Shown piece after piece: positions 19,559 to 28,705 of a DNA stretch of 64,000 nucleotides; within the stretch, counting starts at the first letter, position 1; the number at the start of each line of letters is the position of its first letter. Origin of the DNA: Paenibacillus radicis (ex Xue et al. 2023) (GTDB lineage Bacteria; Bacillota; Bacilli; Paenibacillales; NBRC-103111); the NCBI RefSeq assembly GCF_024722015.1, contig NZ_JANQBD010000016.1, positions 62,001 through 126,000 on the forward strand, in the 5' to 3' direction. The notes under the pieces are model-generated. The model saw only the letters and a program-made list of their open reading frames with translations. It had not been told where the DNA came from and did not search any database. A program made the position numbers and the translations under genes.

Positions 19559-20300
19559 GCCGATATTGCCCCGGCGTTTTGCCATAAAACTGCTTGAAAG
19601 ACCGGATAAAATTTTTCGCATTCGCATACCCCACCATTTCACTAACCTCAAAGGCTTTAAAGCGGCGGTCCTTTAACAGAACGGCTGCTTTTTTCATTTT
19701 GACAGATTGGACATATTCAGAAAATTTGCAGCCTGTCATCTTCTTAAAGTAGGCGCTGACATAAGTAGGATTCATATGCACATGCTTGGCGGACTCCTCC
19801 AAGGTTACGGTCCGATATTCCATTTCGATGAAGCTGATTATTTTTTGGATAACAGGATCATCCTGCCCTTCCAGAATTAACTCATTATGCTCCAGCGGCA
19901 TATCCGAGTTTGAATGCTTGGCTTCCTGATCCAGCTCTATTTTCAACTCGGTTAAGACTGTGAAAATATCATTGAATTTGGCAGGCTTCACTAAATAGTG
20001 GCTAACGCCGCAGTTGATAGCTTGACGTGCATATTCAAAATCGCGCAGACCACTGAGCAGAACGATTCGGATGGGAAGCTTGCGGTTCGCAATTTCTTTG
20101 GCCAGCTCGATCCCATTCATCACAGGCATTTTAATATCACAAAGCAATACATCAACAGGCTGCTGAAGGATATATTTAAGTGCTTCCATTCCATTGCTGC
20201 GTTCTGCCTCGACCCTGAAACCTAGCTGCTCCCAAGGAAAACAGCTGCATAAGGTACTCCTGGTTTCCGCTTCATCATCAACAACCAATAGCTTATACAT
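19527..20300 (-). CDS. YesN-type response regulator (receiver plus AraC helix-turn-helix)
   Basis: A 257-residue regulator. The receiver domain is at residues 1-120 with Asp8/Asp9 and phospho-acceptor Asp55 in LLCDIKMPVMNG, and Lys in YLVKPAKF. The C-terminal AraC domain (about 155-255) contains ESAKHVHMNPTYVSAYFKKM and VSEMVGYANAKNFIRSFKQF, ending GKTPGQYR. It is encoded immediately upstream of the YesM-type kinase and divergent from the sugar-transport genes, so it most likely activates them. ATG 20300 is preferred because GAGGGTG precedes it; GTG 20309 is an alternative. Confidence 0.9.
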   Translation of the reverse strand: MYKLLVVDDEAETRSTLCSCFPWEQLGFRVEAERSNGMEALKYILQQPVDVLLCDIKMPVMNGIELAKEIANRKLPIRIVLLSGLRDFEYARQAINCGVSHYLVKPAKFNDIFTVLTELKIELDQEAKHSNSDMPLEHNELILEGQDDPVIQKIISFIEMEYRTVTLEESAKHVHMNPTYVSAYFKKMTGCKFSEYVQSVKMKKAAVLLKDRRFKAFEVSEMVGYANAKNFIRSFKQFYGKTPGQYRHEGHFPASPH

Positions 20301-20369
20301 AGTTATCACCCTCTATCATTATACAAAATTCAAAAAACAAAAGTAAACGGACTTTTTAAAAGAGAAAAC

Positions 20370-20400
20370 AAAGGTATTTTCTAAAGAAATGATACCTTTT
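20370..20400. promoter_or_regulatory. Inverted repeat in the divergent regulator/transport control region
   Basis: AAAGGTAT (20370-20377) and ATACCTTT (20392-20399) form a perfect 8-bp inverted repeat with a 14-base spacer, between the divergent regulator and binding-protein genes. It could be an operator for the YesN-type regulator or a hairpin. Confidence 0.45.
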
Positions 20401-20418
20401 CCCAAATAAACAGGAATC

Positions 20419-20433
20419 TGGAAGCGCTTTACA
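20419..20433 (+). promoter_or_regulatory. cre-like catabolite control site
   Basis: TGGAAGCGCTTTACA has the palindromic AAGCGCTT core of CcpA (cre) sites and differs from the consensus by the second half-site being one base longer. It lies about 85-100 bases upstream of the binding-protein gene. Catabolite control of a glycan locus would be expected. Confidence 0.45.
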
Positions 20434-20517
20434 TAAGGAACGACCCTTTTTTCTATAGATGAATCGTGTTACTTTGTTAGAGGCGCCAGTAAAAATAAAC
20501 GTATTGGGGGATGTAAG

Positions 20518-21861
20518 ATGATAAAAAAACCGCGTTTAGTAGCAGGAATGCTTCTGCTGTCGATGGCTTGGTTGACTGCTTGCTCGGGAGGCTCGGGTAC
20601 AGCGGGGAATACAAACAGCTCAACAGCAGGAGAAACGAAAACGGATACAAAGGCGGAAGCCAAACAAACGACGCTCCGTTTTGCCTGGTGGGGGAATGAT
20701 CCGAGGCACAAGGCTACTTTGGCTGCCATCGATGCCTATATGAAATTGAATCCACATGTGAAGATTGAAGCCGAATATATGGGCTTTGATGGATATAACA
20801 AAAAGCTGTCAACCCAGTTCGCGGGTAAAACAGCTCCTGACTTGTTCCAGTACACCTATGAGTGGACCTTGGATTTGAGCGACTTTTTGCTTGATTTGAA
20901 TACAGTGAAAAATATTGTGGATATGTCCACGCTGCCAGCTGATACGCTGAAAGCATTCGGCTCCTATAAGGATCGGCAGATTATGGCTCCGGCAGGGATG
21001 TTTGCTTCTACAACCATAACGAATCAAGACTTTCTTCAAAAGTTTGGCATCCCAGCCGATACGGTCTGGACCTGGGATAAGATCATCGAGGAAGGCAAAA
21101 AGATTCATGAAAAGGATAAGAATGCATACCTGCTGACAGCGGATATTGATGTTATTAATAAAGTTATTCTGCAACCGTATATCATGCAAAAATCCGGCAA
21201 GGGCTGGGTCAACGATGACTTTACAGCAGGCTTTGACAAAGCTCAGCTGACAGAGGGTCTGACTTATCTGTCGAATTTGTACAGCAGCGGCGCGATGGAG
21301 CCTTTCGGCGACAGTACGGCTTTCGTCGGCAAGATGGAGCAGAATCCGAAGTGGGTCAAAGGTGAGATCGGCATGCTGCTCGATTATGTGCAGTCGTTGG
21401 ATAAATATAAGCAGGCGGTACCTAACGCCAAGATCGGCGTAGGAGCTTTCCCGGAAAATCCGGGAGCCGCGCAGTCCGGCAACCCGATGGTGGCGGGAAC
21501 AGGCTTCGCCATTGCCAAAGATAGCAAGAACAAGGAAGAAGCCGCGAAATTTTTAAACTGGCTTGTCAATGATAAAGACGCTTCGATGCTCTTAACTACA
21601 CAACGTGGAATACCGGCTTCGTCAACCGCCCGCAAAGCGTTGGAGGATTCCGGCAAGCTGAATCCGGACATTTCCAAGGGCTTGGATTTGGCAGCGAAGA
21701 AGAAGGCGGTAGCGCCTAATGTGATAAGCACCAATGCAGAGCTGGCACAGATTGTGAAGGACTCGATTCAGAAGCTGATCTATAACAAAGCAACGCCTGA
21801 GCAGGCAGCGGACGAAATTCTCAAAGGGTTCAACGCGAAGCTGAAGGAACTGAAATCATAA
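20518..21861 (+). CDS. Extracellular solute-binding lipoprotein of a CUT1 sugar ABC transporter
   Basis: A 447-residue binding protein. The lipoprotein signal ends in LTAC with the lipidated Cys at residue 22, then a Ser/Gly/Thr-rich linker. The mature part follows the family 1 (UgpB/MalE-like) pattern: TTLRFAWWGNDPRHKATLAAI, FAGKTAPDLFQYTYEW, and the C-terminal AKFLNWLVNDKDASMLL with GIPAS. It should capture an oligosaccharide outside the membrane and hand it to the permeases encoded next. The nucleotide-binding subunit is not encoded here; such systems often share an MsmX-type ATPase. ATG 20518 follows GGGGG at 20506-20510. Confidence 0.92.
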   Translation: MIKKPRLVAGMLLLSMAWLTACSGGSGTAGNTNSSTAGETKTDTKAEAKQTTLRFAWWGNDPRHKATLAAIDAYMKLNPHVKIEAEYMGFDGYNKKLSTQFAGKTAPDLFQYTYEWTLDLSDFLLDLNTVKNIVDMSTLPADTLKAFGSYKDRQIMAPAGMFASTTITNQDFLQKFGIPADTVWTWDKIIEEGKKIHEKDKNAYLLTADIDVINKVILQPYIMQKSGKGWVNDDFTAGFDKAQLTEGLTYLSNLYSSGAMEPFGDSTAFVGKMEQNPKWVKGEIGMLLDYVQSLDKYKQAVPNAKIGVGAFPENPGAAQSGNPMVAGTGFAIAKDSKNKEEAAKFLNWLVNDKDASMLLTTQRGIPASSTARKALEDSGKLNPDISKGLDLAAKKKAVAPNVISTNAELAQIVKDSIQKLIYNKATPEQAADEILKGFNAKLKELKS

Positions 21862-21885
21862 TTGTACATGGTTATAAAGTTACAG

Positions 21886-21918
21886 AGAGTGCCGCCTGAT
21901 TCGGGCGTCACTCTTTTT
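21886..21918 (+). terminator. Terminator-like hairpin between binding-protein and permease genes
   Basis: AGAGTG (21886-21891) pairs with CACTCT (21909-21914), with an inner CGCC/GGCG pairing, followed by a T-run. Placed inside an operon, it probably lowers permease expression relative to the binding protein. Confidence 0.75.
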
Positions 21919-21947
21919 AAAAGATGTAAAGGAAAGGATAAACCGAC

Positions 21948-22841
21948 TTGAAAAAGATAACGAGTGCGCATGCATGGTGGGGTTTGCTATTTGTGTCTCC
22001 GTGGATTATTGGCTTTATTTGGTTTCAGCTCTATCCGCTTTTGCTTTCTTTCTATTACTCTTTTACCGATGCCACGGTTGTGAAGCCGGGTAAGTTTATT
22101 GGCTTGGCCAACTACAGCAAAATGCTGACGACAGATAAGGACTTTCTGCCTTCATTGAATGTTACGCTCATATACTCCATTATTGCAGTTCCAGCGAAGC
22201 TGGCTTTTGCCTTACTAATTGCTGTTATTTTAAATATGAAAAGCAAAGCGGTCAATTTCTACCGTACTATTTATTATTTGCCTTCAATTCTGGGCGGCAG
22301 TGTGGCCATCTCTATTCTATGGCGCTTCCTTTTTATGAAAGAAGGAGTAGTTAATAACGTACTTGGTTATTTACATATTCCGCCGATCAACTGGTTGGGA
22401 AGCCCGACTGTAGCTCTAGGCACCATCAGCTTGCTGGTGGTTTGGCAGTTCGGATCCTCCATGGTCCTTTTCTTGGCCGGCTTAAAGCAAATCCCAGGGG
22501 AGCTTTATGAGGCGGCCATGGTTGATGGGGCAGGCAAGCTGCGAATGTTCAGGCAGATCACGCTTCCGCTCTTAACTCCGATCATTCTTTTTAATTTAGT
22601 GATGCAAACAATTAATGCGCTGCAGGAGTTTACTGCTGCCTTCGTTGTAACGAACGGAGGTCCGTTGAAAGCGACCTACCTGCTCGGATTAAAAATATAC
22701 GACGAGGCTTTCCTCAACATGAAGATGGGATACGCTTCCGCATTATCCTGGTTTTTATTCGCAATCATCCTATTGCTGACTCTGCTGATATTCCGTTCGG
22801 CCAGATCATGGGTGCACTATGAAGATGGGGGGAAAAACTAA
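21948..22841 (+). CDS. ABC sugar transporter permease, MalF/UgpA-like
   Basis: A 297-residue inner-membrane permease with six predicted TM segments, starting AWWGLLFVSPWIIGFIWFQL. The cytoplasmic EAA loop is present (EAAMVDGAGKLRMFRQITLP, about residues 187-206), where the ATPase docks. The start is TTG 21948, with GGAAAGG about 9 bases upstream; no ATG lies near the expected N-terminus. It forms a CUT1 heterodimer with the next permease. Confidence 0.9.
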   Translation: MKKITSAHAWWGLLFVSPWIIGFIWFQLYPLLLSFYYSFTDATVVKPGKFIGLANYSKMLTTDKDFLPSLNVTLIYSIIAVPAKLAFALLIAVILNMKSKAVNFYRTIYYLPSILGGSVAISILWRFLFMKEGVVNNVLGYLHIPPINWLGSPTVALGTISLLVVWQFGSSMVLFLAGLKQIPGELYEAAMVDGAGKLRMFRQITLPLLTPIILFNLVMQTINALQEFTAAFVVTNGGPLKATYLLGLKIYDEAFLNMKMGYASALSWFLFAIILLLTLLIFRSARSWVHYEDGGKN

Positions 22842-23731
22842 TGAGCATGCCGACACCTTCAGCTTTCCCTGAGATAACTAAGAAACGTAAACAAATGGTT
22901 ATGAATAAAAAGTGGATGACTCATCTGTTTCTGCTGCTGTTAGGCTGGGTGATGGTGTATCCGTTGATATGGTTGTTCTTCAGCTCCTTCAAAACCAATG
23001 CGGATCTGTTCGGCTCCTTGCAGCTGCTGCCGCAACATTTCGTATGGGATTCCTATGCCAAAGGTTGGGCGGGGACGGGGCAGTATTCATATGGGACGTT
23101 CTTTAAAAATACGTTTCTGCTTGTTGTGCCAACCGCGTTCTTTACGGTCTTATCCAGTGTGCTTGTTGCTTATGGCTTTGCACGCTTTACATTTCCTCTG
23201 CGCAACTTTATGTTTATTCTAATGATATCAACGTTGATGCTGCCGCATTCGGTTATCATTATTCCAAGGTATTTGATCTTCCGCAACCTGGACTGGCTTG
23301 ACAGCTATTTACCATTTATTGTTCCGGCTGCCTTCGGCTGCTTTCCTTTCTTTATCTTTATGCTAGTGCAGTTTCTTCGTGGGCTGCCTAAGGAACTCGA
23401 TGAATCGGCGGTTATGGACGGCTGCAGCCCTCCGGGTATTTTGTTCCGCATTTTGCTGCCGTTAAGCTTTCCTGCACTTATGTCGGCCGCAATTTTTCAA
23501 TTCATATGGACATGGAATGATTTCTTTAACTCGTTAATTTTTATCAACAGCGTCAAAAAGTTTCCGATTTCGCTTGCCCTGCGCATGTCCATAGACTCGA
23601 CGGGAGGCACGGTGGAGTGGAATCAGATTATGGCGATGTCGGTTCTCGCTGTACTTCCGCCGGTATTGCTGTTTTTCTTCTCTCAGCGGTATTTTGTAGA
23701 AGGAATTGCAACTACAGGTATTAAGGGATAA
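22841..23731 (+). CDS. ABC sugar transporter permease, MalG/UgpE-like
   Basis: The 296-residue partner permease. It overlaps the upstream stop codon (TAATG arrangement at 22839-22843), a sign of tight translational coupling, with GGGGGG at 22826-22831. Six TM segments and the EAA loop (DESAVMDGCSPPGILFRILL, about residues 187-206) are present, and the C-terminus ends in RYFVEGIATTGIKG, typical of MalG-like proteins. Confidence 0.92.
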   Translation: MSMPTPSAFPEITKKRKQMVMNKKWMTHLFLLLLGWVMVYPLIWLFFSSFKTNADLFGSLQLLPQHFVWDSYAKGWAGTGQYSYGTFFKNTFLLVVPTAFFTVLSSVLVAYGFARFTFPLRNFMFILMISTLMLPHSVIIIPRYLIFRNLDWLDSYLPFIVPAAFGCFPFFIFMLVQFLRGLPKELDESAVMDGCSPPGILFRILLPLSFPALMSAAIFQFIWTWNDFFNSLIFINSVKKFPISLALRMSIDSTGGTVEWNQIMAMSVLAVLPPVLLFFFSQRYFVEGIATTGIKG

Positions 23732-23807
23732 GGAACATTGAAGTGATAGGTCTGAGGGGACAATTGACTTCTCAGGATTATTTGGGGAAAGGTAAAGGTG
23801 AAGCATA

Positions 23808-25196
23808 ATGAGTAATGGAAAAACGAAGAAGCAGCCGAATGTAATTGTATTTTTTACAGACCAGCAGCGGTGGGATACGATGGGGCTTCACGGCAATCCG
23901 CTGAATTTGACCCCGAACCTGGATCGTATGGCCATGAACGGAACTCATGTGCCTTATGCATTCACCTGCCAGCCGGTTTGCGGTCCGGCACGTTCATGCC
24001 TGCAAACCGGATTATATGCAACGGAAACGGGCTGCTTCACCAACGGAATTCCAATGCGCGAGGATGCGGGCACTATTGCTCGCGCTTTTAACGATTCAGG
24101 ATACGAGACCGCCTATATGGGCAAATGGCATTTGGCGAATACACGGACAGAGCCGGTGCCGGTAGAGAAGCGGGGAGGCTATCAGCGCTGGCTTGCGGCC
24201 GATTCCCTGGAGCATACCTCGGATGCTTACCGGACAGTGCTGTATAACGAAGAGAATGAGCGGGTAGAGCTGCCCGGCTACCGAGTTGACGCCTTGACTG
24301 ACGCGGCAATCCGGTATGTCGCAGATCAGCGCGGGAAAGAGCGTCCGTTTTTCCTGTTTATTTCCTATTTGGAGCCTCACCATCAGAATCATCGGGATGA
24401 TTATCCTTCGCCGGATGCGTATCGGGGCAGCTATACAGGTCGGTATGTACCGCCTGATCTTGCTGCACTAGGGGGTACGGCGCACCAGCATCTGGATGGC
24501 TACTATGGGATGGTCAAACGCCTTGATGAAGCGCTCGGCCGCTTGATGGACGCGCTGAAAAGCCTTAATCTTGCTGATAATACGATTATCGCCTTTACCT
24601 CGGATCATGGCTGTCACTTTAAAACTCGCAACAGCGAGTACAAGCGCTCCTGCCATGAAAGCTCCATTCGTGTGCCGATGGCCTTTACCGGCCCTGGGTT
24701 CAGCGACGGAGGAAGCGTGCGGGAGCTGGTCAGTCTCATCGACCTTCCGCCCACACTGCTGGATGCCGCTGGCATTGCTGTGCCGCAGCAGATGCAAGGG
24801 CGTTCCCTGCTTCCGCTGCTTCGCGGCGGAAGCTCGAATGGCGCCGCTGAGACAGAGTGGCCGCGGGAGGTGTTCGTGCAGATCAGCGAATCGCAGGTGG
24901 CACGTGCCATCCGTACAGGCAGATGGAAGTACGGCGTGACGGCTCCTGAGCGGAATCCAATCAAAGATGCAGGCTCCTCTGAGTATGTGGAGGAATTTTT
25001 ATACGATCTCATGGCGGATCCTTACGAGCTGTCGAACCTGGTAGATTCGGAGTCGCATGAAGCGGTAAGAATACGGCTTAGGGAGCGTCTGATCTCCCGT
25101 ATGACTGAGGCGGGGGAGGAAGCTCCAGCTATTGTACCGCTTCCGATGAAGCCTTCTGGGCAGCGTCTTGTACTGCCTGAGGAAATTGAGCTGTAG
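23808..25196 (+). CDS. Sulfatase (alkaline-phosphatase superfamily, Cys-type)
   Basis: A 462-residue sulfatase. The N-terminal metal site NVIVFFTDQQRWDT (Asp18) and the signature CGPARSCLQTG place formylglycine at Cys58 (C-x-P-x-R). AYMGKWHLA and the metal-binding SDHG (about residues 265-268) follow. Sulfatases hydrolyse sulfate esters, commonly on glycans. No signal peptide is seen, so it should act in the cytoplasm on imported oligosaccharides. Activation requires a formylglycine-generating or anaerobic maturase enzyme, which is not encoded in the window. It lies 76 bases after the permease gene, within the same likely operon. The substrate is unknown. Confidence 0.9.
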   Translation: MSNGKTKKQPNVIVFFTDQQRWDTMGLHGNPLNLTPNLDRMAMNGTHVPYAFTCQPVCGPARSCLQTGLYATETGCFTNGIPMREDAGTIARAFNDSGYETAYMGKWHLANTRTEPVPVEKRGGYQRWLAADSLEHTSDAYRTVLYNEENERVELPGYRVDALTDAAIRYVADQRGKERPFFLFISYLEPHHQNHRDDYPSPDAYRGSYTGRYVPPDLAALGGTAHQHLDGYYGMVKRLDEALGRLMDALKSLNLADNTIIAFTSDHGCHFKTRNSEYKRSCHESSIRVPMAFTGPGFSDGGSVRELVSLIDLPPTLLDAAGIAVPQQMQGRSLLPLLRGGSSNGAAETEWPREVFVQISESQVARAIRTGRWKYGVTAPERNPIKDAGSSEYVEEFLYDLMADPYELSNLVDSESHEAVRIRLRERLISRMTEAGEEAPAIVPLPMKPSGQRLVLPEEIEL

Positions 25197-25280
25197 TCGT
25201 TGTGGGAGGACTTCCGCCCGCGTGCAGAATGGATTATGTTCGGACAAATAAAGAAATGATCCAATAAGGAGAGCACGAGT

Positions 25281-25949
25281 ATGAAAAGATTCATGTTCCG
25301 GACCCAGCTGAGAAACGGGCACGAAGAAGCAGGTCTATTGCGGCTGGCTGAATTGCAAGAGGATGCTCGCGAGCTTGTTCGTGATGGGGCCATCATGACC
25401 ATCGGCTGCTACAAGTGGATGAGAAATCTGTTTTTATATTATGAATGCATCGGGCGGGACATCGCCCCTGAGGACATGTTTGGCGGCTTGCAGGAGCATT
25501 TGGAGGACTGGCCGGGGACACAGCAGATGAGAAAATGGATTCTTATGACAGACGTATTTCATTTTAACGAACCGGCAAGTTATGATCACTGGCTTCGTAA
25601 GGAATCGGTTGAACGACGTGTGGGCAGAGTGGCTCATCTGAAGCCTGAGATGATCAGCAGCTACATCTATTATCATTATCAGCTGCAGGAGGAGCGGGCA
25701 TTTCTAGGGGATAAGTATGAAATTATAGCGATTCATGAAAATCTGTTGTTCGGCTATCAGGAGTTTCCCAAAGTTATTGAGGACCCGGTTCTCCCCAAGA
25801 AGCTGAGCACCTCCGGCACTCCGGTGAATTGGAATGACTCCAGGATGGATCTGCATTTCCAGCCATGGGAGGACGGACATTTGTATTTTAAGCCGATTGA
25901 TGAAGTATTCACGATTTATTGTGGAGATGAAGCGCTTAAGAAAAAATAG
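25281..25949 (+). CDS. Uncharacterised protein with L-rhamnose-mutarotase-like features
   Basis: A 222-residue protein lying between a sulfatase and a GH28 gene. The N-terminal MKRFMFRTQLRNGHEEAGLL, a helix (RLAELQEDARELVRDGAIM) and the strand TIGCYKWMRNLFLYYECIG resemble the alpha-beta barrel of L-rhamnose mutarotase (RxxFRxxLxPG...SIFL...LFAYFE pattern), but the protein is about twice as long, and the second half (for example LHFQPWEDGHLYFKPIDEV) may be a second copy of that fold. If so, it could act on a sugar released from the imported glycan. This is a weak-homology inference; otherwise it is unknown. GGAGAG precedes ATG 25281. Confidence 0.6.
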   Translation: MKRFMFRTQLRNGHEEAGLLRLAELQEDARELVRDGAIMTIGCYKWMRNLFLYYECIGRDIAPEDMFGGLQEHLEDWPGTQQMRKWILMTDVFHFNEPASYDHWLRKESVERRVGRVAHLKPEMISSYIYYHYQLQEERAFLGDKYEIIAIHENLLFGYQEFPKVIEDPVLPKKLSTSGTPVNWNDSRMDLHFQPWEDGHLYFKPIDEVFTIYCGDEALKKK

Positions 25950-26014
25950 GCAGCTACAAGGAGAATGCTTGAAATATAGGGGAAGCAAGCTTGTGTAAAA
26001 GGAGATGTCCAGCG

Positions 26015-27571
26015 TTGTTTATCAATATTCGCGATTTTGGAGCTGTAGGGGATGCAGTCACCAAGGATACAAAAAGCATTCAAGCTGCAATCGATCACTG
26101 TGCATTGCAAGGCGGGGGCACCGTACTTATACCGCAAGGCCAATTCTTATCCGGAACTTTGCTATTAAAATCCAATGTGAATCTTCATTTGGATGCAGCG
26201 GCTATCATCGTGAGCAGCCTGGAGGAGCAGGACTTCGTACCGGTCGATTCCGATGGACAGGCGCTTAGCGAAGGCCAAGGAAGCAGCGCGCTGCTCTGCG
26301 CCCGGCATGCCGAGCGGATCTCCGTCACAGGGATGGGGATGATTAACGGCCGAGGTGAATTGTTCCTGGAGCCGGAGAAACAGGATGGCGATTATGTACT
26401 GCTGCCGATATCGGCTTTTCGCCCCAAAATGATTGATTTTGAAGGCTGTACCGATGTGCTGTTCCGGGATGTTACTCTGCATAGAGCTTCCTCATGGGGA
26501 CTTCATATGACGGGATGCCAACGAGTTACGATTCAAGGGATTAAGATTATGGGCCAGCTGCGTGCCCCCAATAATGACGGTATTGATCCCGATTGCTGCA
26601 AGGACGTCCATATTTCGGATTGCCACATCGAGACCGGAGACGACTGTATTGTAGTAAAAACGACCCAGTATGGTGCCGAACGCTACGGGCCCTGCGAGAA
26701 CATTACGATAACCAACTGTACGTTGACCACCCATGATTCCGCTGTGAAAATAGGCACCGAAACTCATGCGGATATCCGCAATATAGTGGTGCAAAATTGC
26801 GTCATTCGCGATTCCAACCGGGGACTCGGAATATGGGTCCGGGATGGCGCGACCGTTGAGAACATTTTATTCTCGAACACTGTGATTGAAACGAGGCTGT
26901 TCAGCGATGAAGCTGAGATCGCAAGGCCGCTTAGATGGTGGGGCAAAAGCGAGCCGATATTTATTACCGCTGAACGGCGTAGTGAGAAGCATGCGGCCCC
27001 GGGAACCATTCGAAACATCCGGATTGATCATTTGAGCGTGGAAAGTGAAGGCGGCATTTATCTGGAGGGGTCCGAGGACAGTGTTATCGAGGACATTTCT
27101 ATTCGTGGTCTCAAGCTGATCATGCGCCGTAAAAGCGGATACCCGGGAGGTTTATTTGATACTCAGCCGTCGATCCGCGGAGTATTCAAGCACGATGTTC
27201 CGGCTGTGTTTTGCCGGTATGCCAAAAATGTATCGTTCGATGGTATCGAGGTTGTCTGGGCTGGTGTGCCGAACCAGCATTGGTCTCATGCTTTTTCTGG
27301 AGAAAGCATTGATCGGTTATCGCTTAAGGGTTTCCGCGGTGGACCTGCACAGCCTGGCAGCTCGGCAGTCGAATTAAAAGAAGTCAGAGAGCTGTCTGTA
27401 GAAGGCTGCAAAGCTGAAGAAGGAACAGGCGCCTTCCTGTCATTGGAGCAGGTAAATCCTGACCAATTGTTTGTAGTCGGAAATGATTTCTCCAAGGCGG
27501 AGAGCGCTGTTTGCTTTATGGACGGGTCAGAGCCGGAATATTTTGCCGCTGCTAATCGGATGCCTCAGTAA
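26015..27571 (+). CDS. Glycoside hydrolase family 28 (polygalacturonase-like)
   Basis: A 518-residue right-handed beta-helix protein. It begins FINIRDFGAVGDAVTKDTKSIQAAID and QGGGTVLIPQG, the usual GH28/pectate-lyase-superfamily entry, and carries the GH28 catalytic region NNDGIDPD (about residue 188) and ETGDDCIVVK (about 209-218), giving the three conserved acids. The position of the usual GHG is occupied by SAVKIGTET, which also occurs in family members acting on unusual uronides. GH28 enzymes cleave galacturonan or rhamnogalacturonan linkages. No signal peptide is present, so action is intracellular. The start TTG 26015 follows AGGAG at 26000-26004. A TTG at 25991 is in frame but precedes the ribosome site. 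Confidence 0.85.
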   Translation: MFINIRDFGAVGDAVTKDTKSIQAAIDHCALQGGGTVLIPQGQFLSGTLLLKSNVNLHLDAAAIIVSSLEEQDFVPVDSDGQALSEGQGSSALLCARHAERISVTGMGMINGRGELFLEPEKQDGDYVLLPISAFRPKMIDFEGCTDVLFRDVTLHRASSWGLHMTGCQRVTIQGIKIMGQLRAPNNDGIDPDCCKDVHISDCHIETGDDCIVVKTTQYGAERYGPCENITITNCTLTTHDSAVKIGTETHADIRNIVVQNCVIRDSNRGLGIWVRDGATVENILFSNTVIETRLFSDEAEIARPLRWWGKSEPIFITAERRSEKHAAPGTIRNIRIDHLSVESEGGIYLEGSEDSVIEDISIRGLKLIMRRKSGYPGGLFDTQPSIRGVFKHDVPAVFCRYAKNVSFDGIEVVWAGVPNQHWSHAFSGESIDRLSLKGFRGGPAQPGSSAVELKEVRELSVEGCKAEEGTGAFLSLEQVNPDQLFVVGNDFSKAESAVCFMDGSEPEYFAAANRMPQ

Positions 27572-27649
27572 TCAGAAATTTTAGTTGTGGGATACCTTTG
27601 ACATGGTAGAATATAGGAGAATGCTAAATGTCATGAGAGGGATGATACC

Positions 27650-28264
27650 ATGTTTGGCAAAGTGGCGGCGGATATTTTAGGATTGAGTGATTTAGGCAGT
27701 GTGATTAAACGGGAAAATTACGACAAGGTGGATTCTGATGATTATGTCATGCATGAAGATGGTGAGAAGATTTTTTTCCTCATTAAGTCTAAATCGGATG
27801 AATATTGCTTCACCAACCAAGCTCTGATTCATCTGGATGGTACGAGTGCTATTAGTAAAAAGCGTTCGCTTCGCCGTTACAGCTACAGCTCCTACCATCT
27901 TTCCGATGTAAGCCTTGAGACCGCAGGTACCATCGACTTGGATGTGGAAATTAAATTTACATTAGGCTCTATTGCGTATTCCATTGATGTTCACAAAAAA
28001 CATCTCGAAGAAATCAAAGACCTGTACAAAGCACTCATCAAAATTGCCGAAATATCCCGTGAAAATGAAATTAGCTTAGCCCATGCTAAGGAAAGCTTGG
28101 ATACCGCTTCTGGAGTATTGAGCCAAATCACTAAATATCAAGGCAATATAACGGAGCAGTTCAAGGAATTGAATCAAGCTACGTTCTCTTGGCTTACGGA
28201 TACTCGGAAGCAATACCATGTCAAGGACTTTGGTTTTGTGTTTGAACGTTATATTAACAATTAA
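27650..28264 (+). CDS. YvbH-like bacterial PH-domain protein
   Basis: A 204-residue protein. The N-terminal region (about residues 5-125, with FLIKSKSDEYCFTNQALIHLDG and SVDLETAG-like strands) matches bacterial PH (bPH_1) domains. The C-terminal helical part matches the YvbH oligomerisation region. Family members are cytoplasmic with no established reaction. GAGAGGGATG precedes ATG 27650. It is separated from the GH28 gene by 78 bases that include a TTGACA (27598-27603), so it probably has its own promoter. Confidence 0.75.
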   Translation: MFGKVAADILGLSDLGSVIKRENYDKVDSDDYVMHEDGEKIFFLIKSKSDEYCFTNQALIHLDGTSAISKKRSLRRYSYSSYHLSDVSLETAGTIDLDVEIKFTLGSIAYSIDVHKKHLEEIKDLYKALIKIAEISRENEISLAHAKESLDTASGVLSQITKYQGNITEQFKELNQATFSWLTDTRKQYHVKDFGFVFERYINN

Positions 28265-28705
28265 AATATAAGAAAAAGCCACGTCCTGCATTGGAATGAA
28301 GAGTGCACACCTTACCTTACTTACATGAGAGCATAGGATCATTAAACGTACTCCATGACTATGGCACTAAGCGCCAAAACAGAGGGCATAAAGGAACTAG
28401 CTGTTCCGTTATACCTCTGCTTTTTGTGCTTTTCAGGTGATAGAGGAACAAGTGCTTTCGCTATTGTCCTTCATTTCGTAGATGCAGCTCTGCTACTCAC
28501 CAGCACACCTGATTTCCTTGCGGATTCAGCTTCTGAGATCGAAATGTATGTTGCTAGATGTAGTCAGTGCTTCCACTTGTAGAAAATGGGGATGAGTGGA
28601 GGCTCGCAAAAATTGAATTACAATTACTGCCCTACCGAAATTTCCTGCAGCGTGGTATGATAGGGATTTGTGTCATAGACAACAAGAATATGGGAGTGCA
28701 TAAGC
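28265..28705. other. Intergenic stretch without supported gene
   Basis: No start with a ribosome site and no family-like protein is seen on either strand. The palindrome GGAACTAGCTGTTCC (near 28393-28407) resembles the GGAACTA half-sites of the dispersed repeat at 13280 and 31446, so this may be a highly decayed relative. That is weak. Confidence 0.3.

Noticed and set aside
28355-28582. 75-codon ORF downstream of the YvbH-like gene
   Set aside because: No ribosome site, odd composition and no conserved motif; probably chance.
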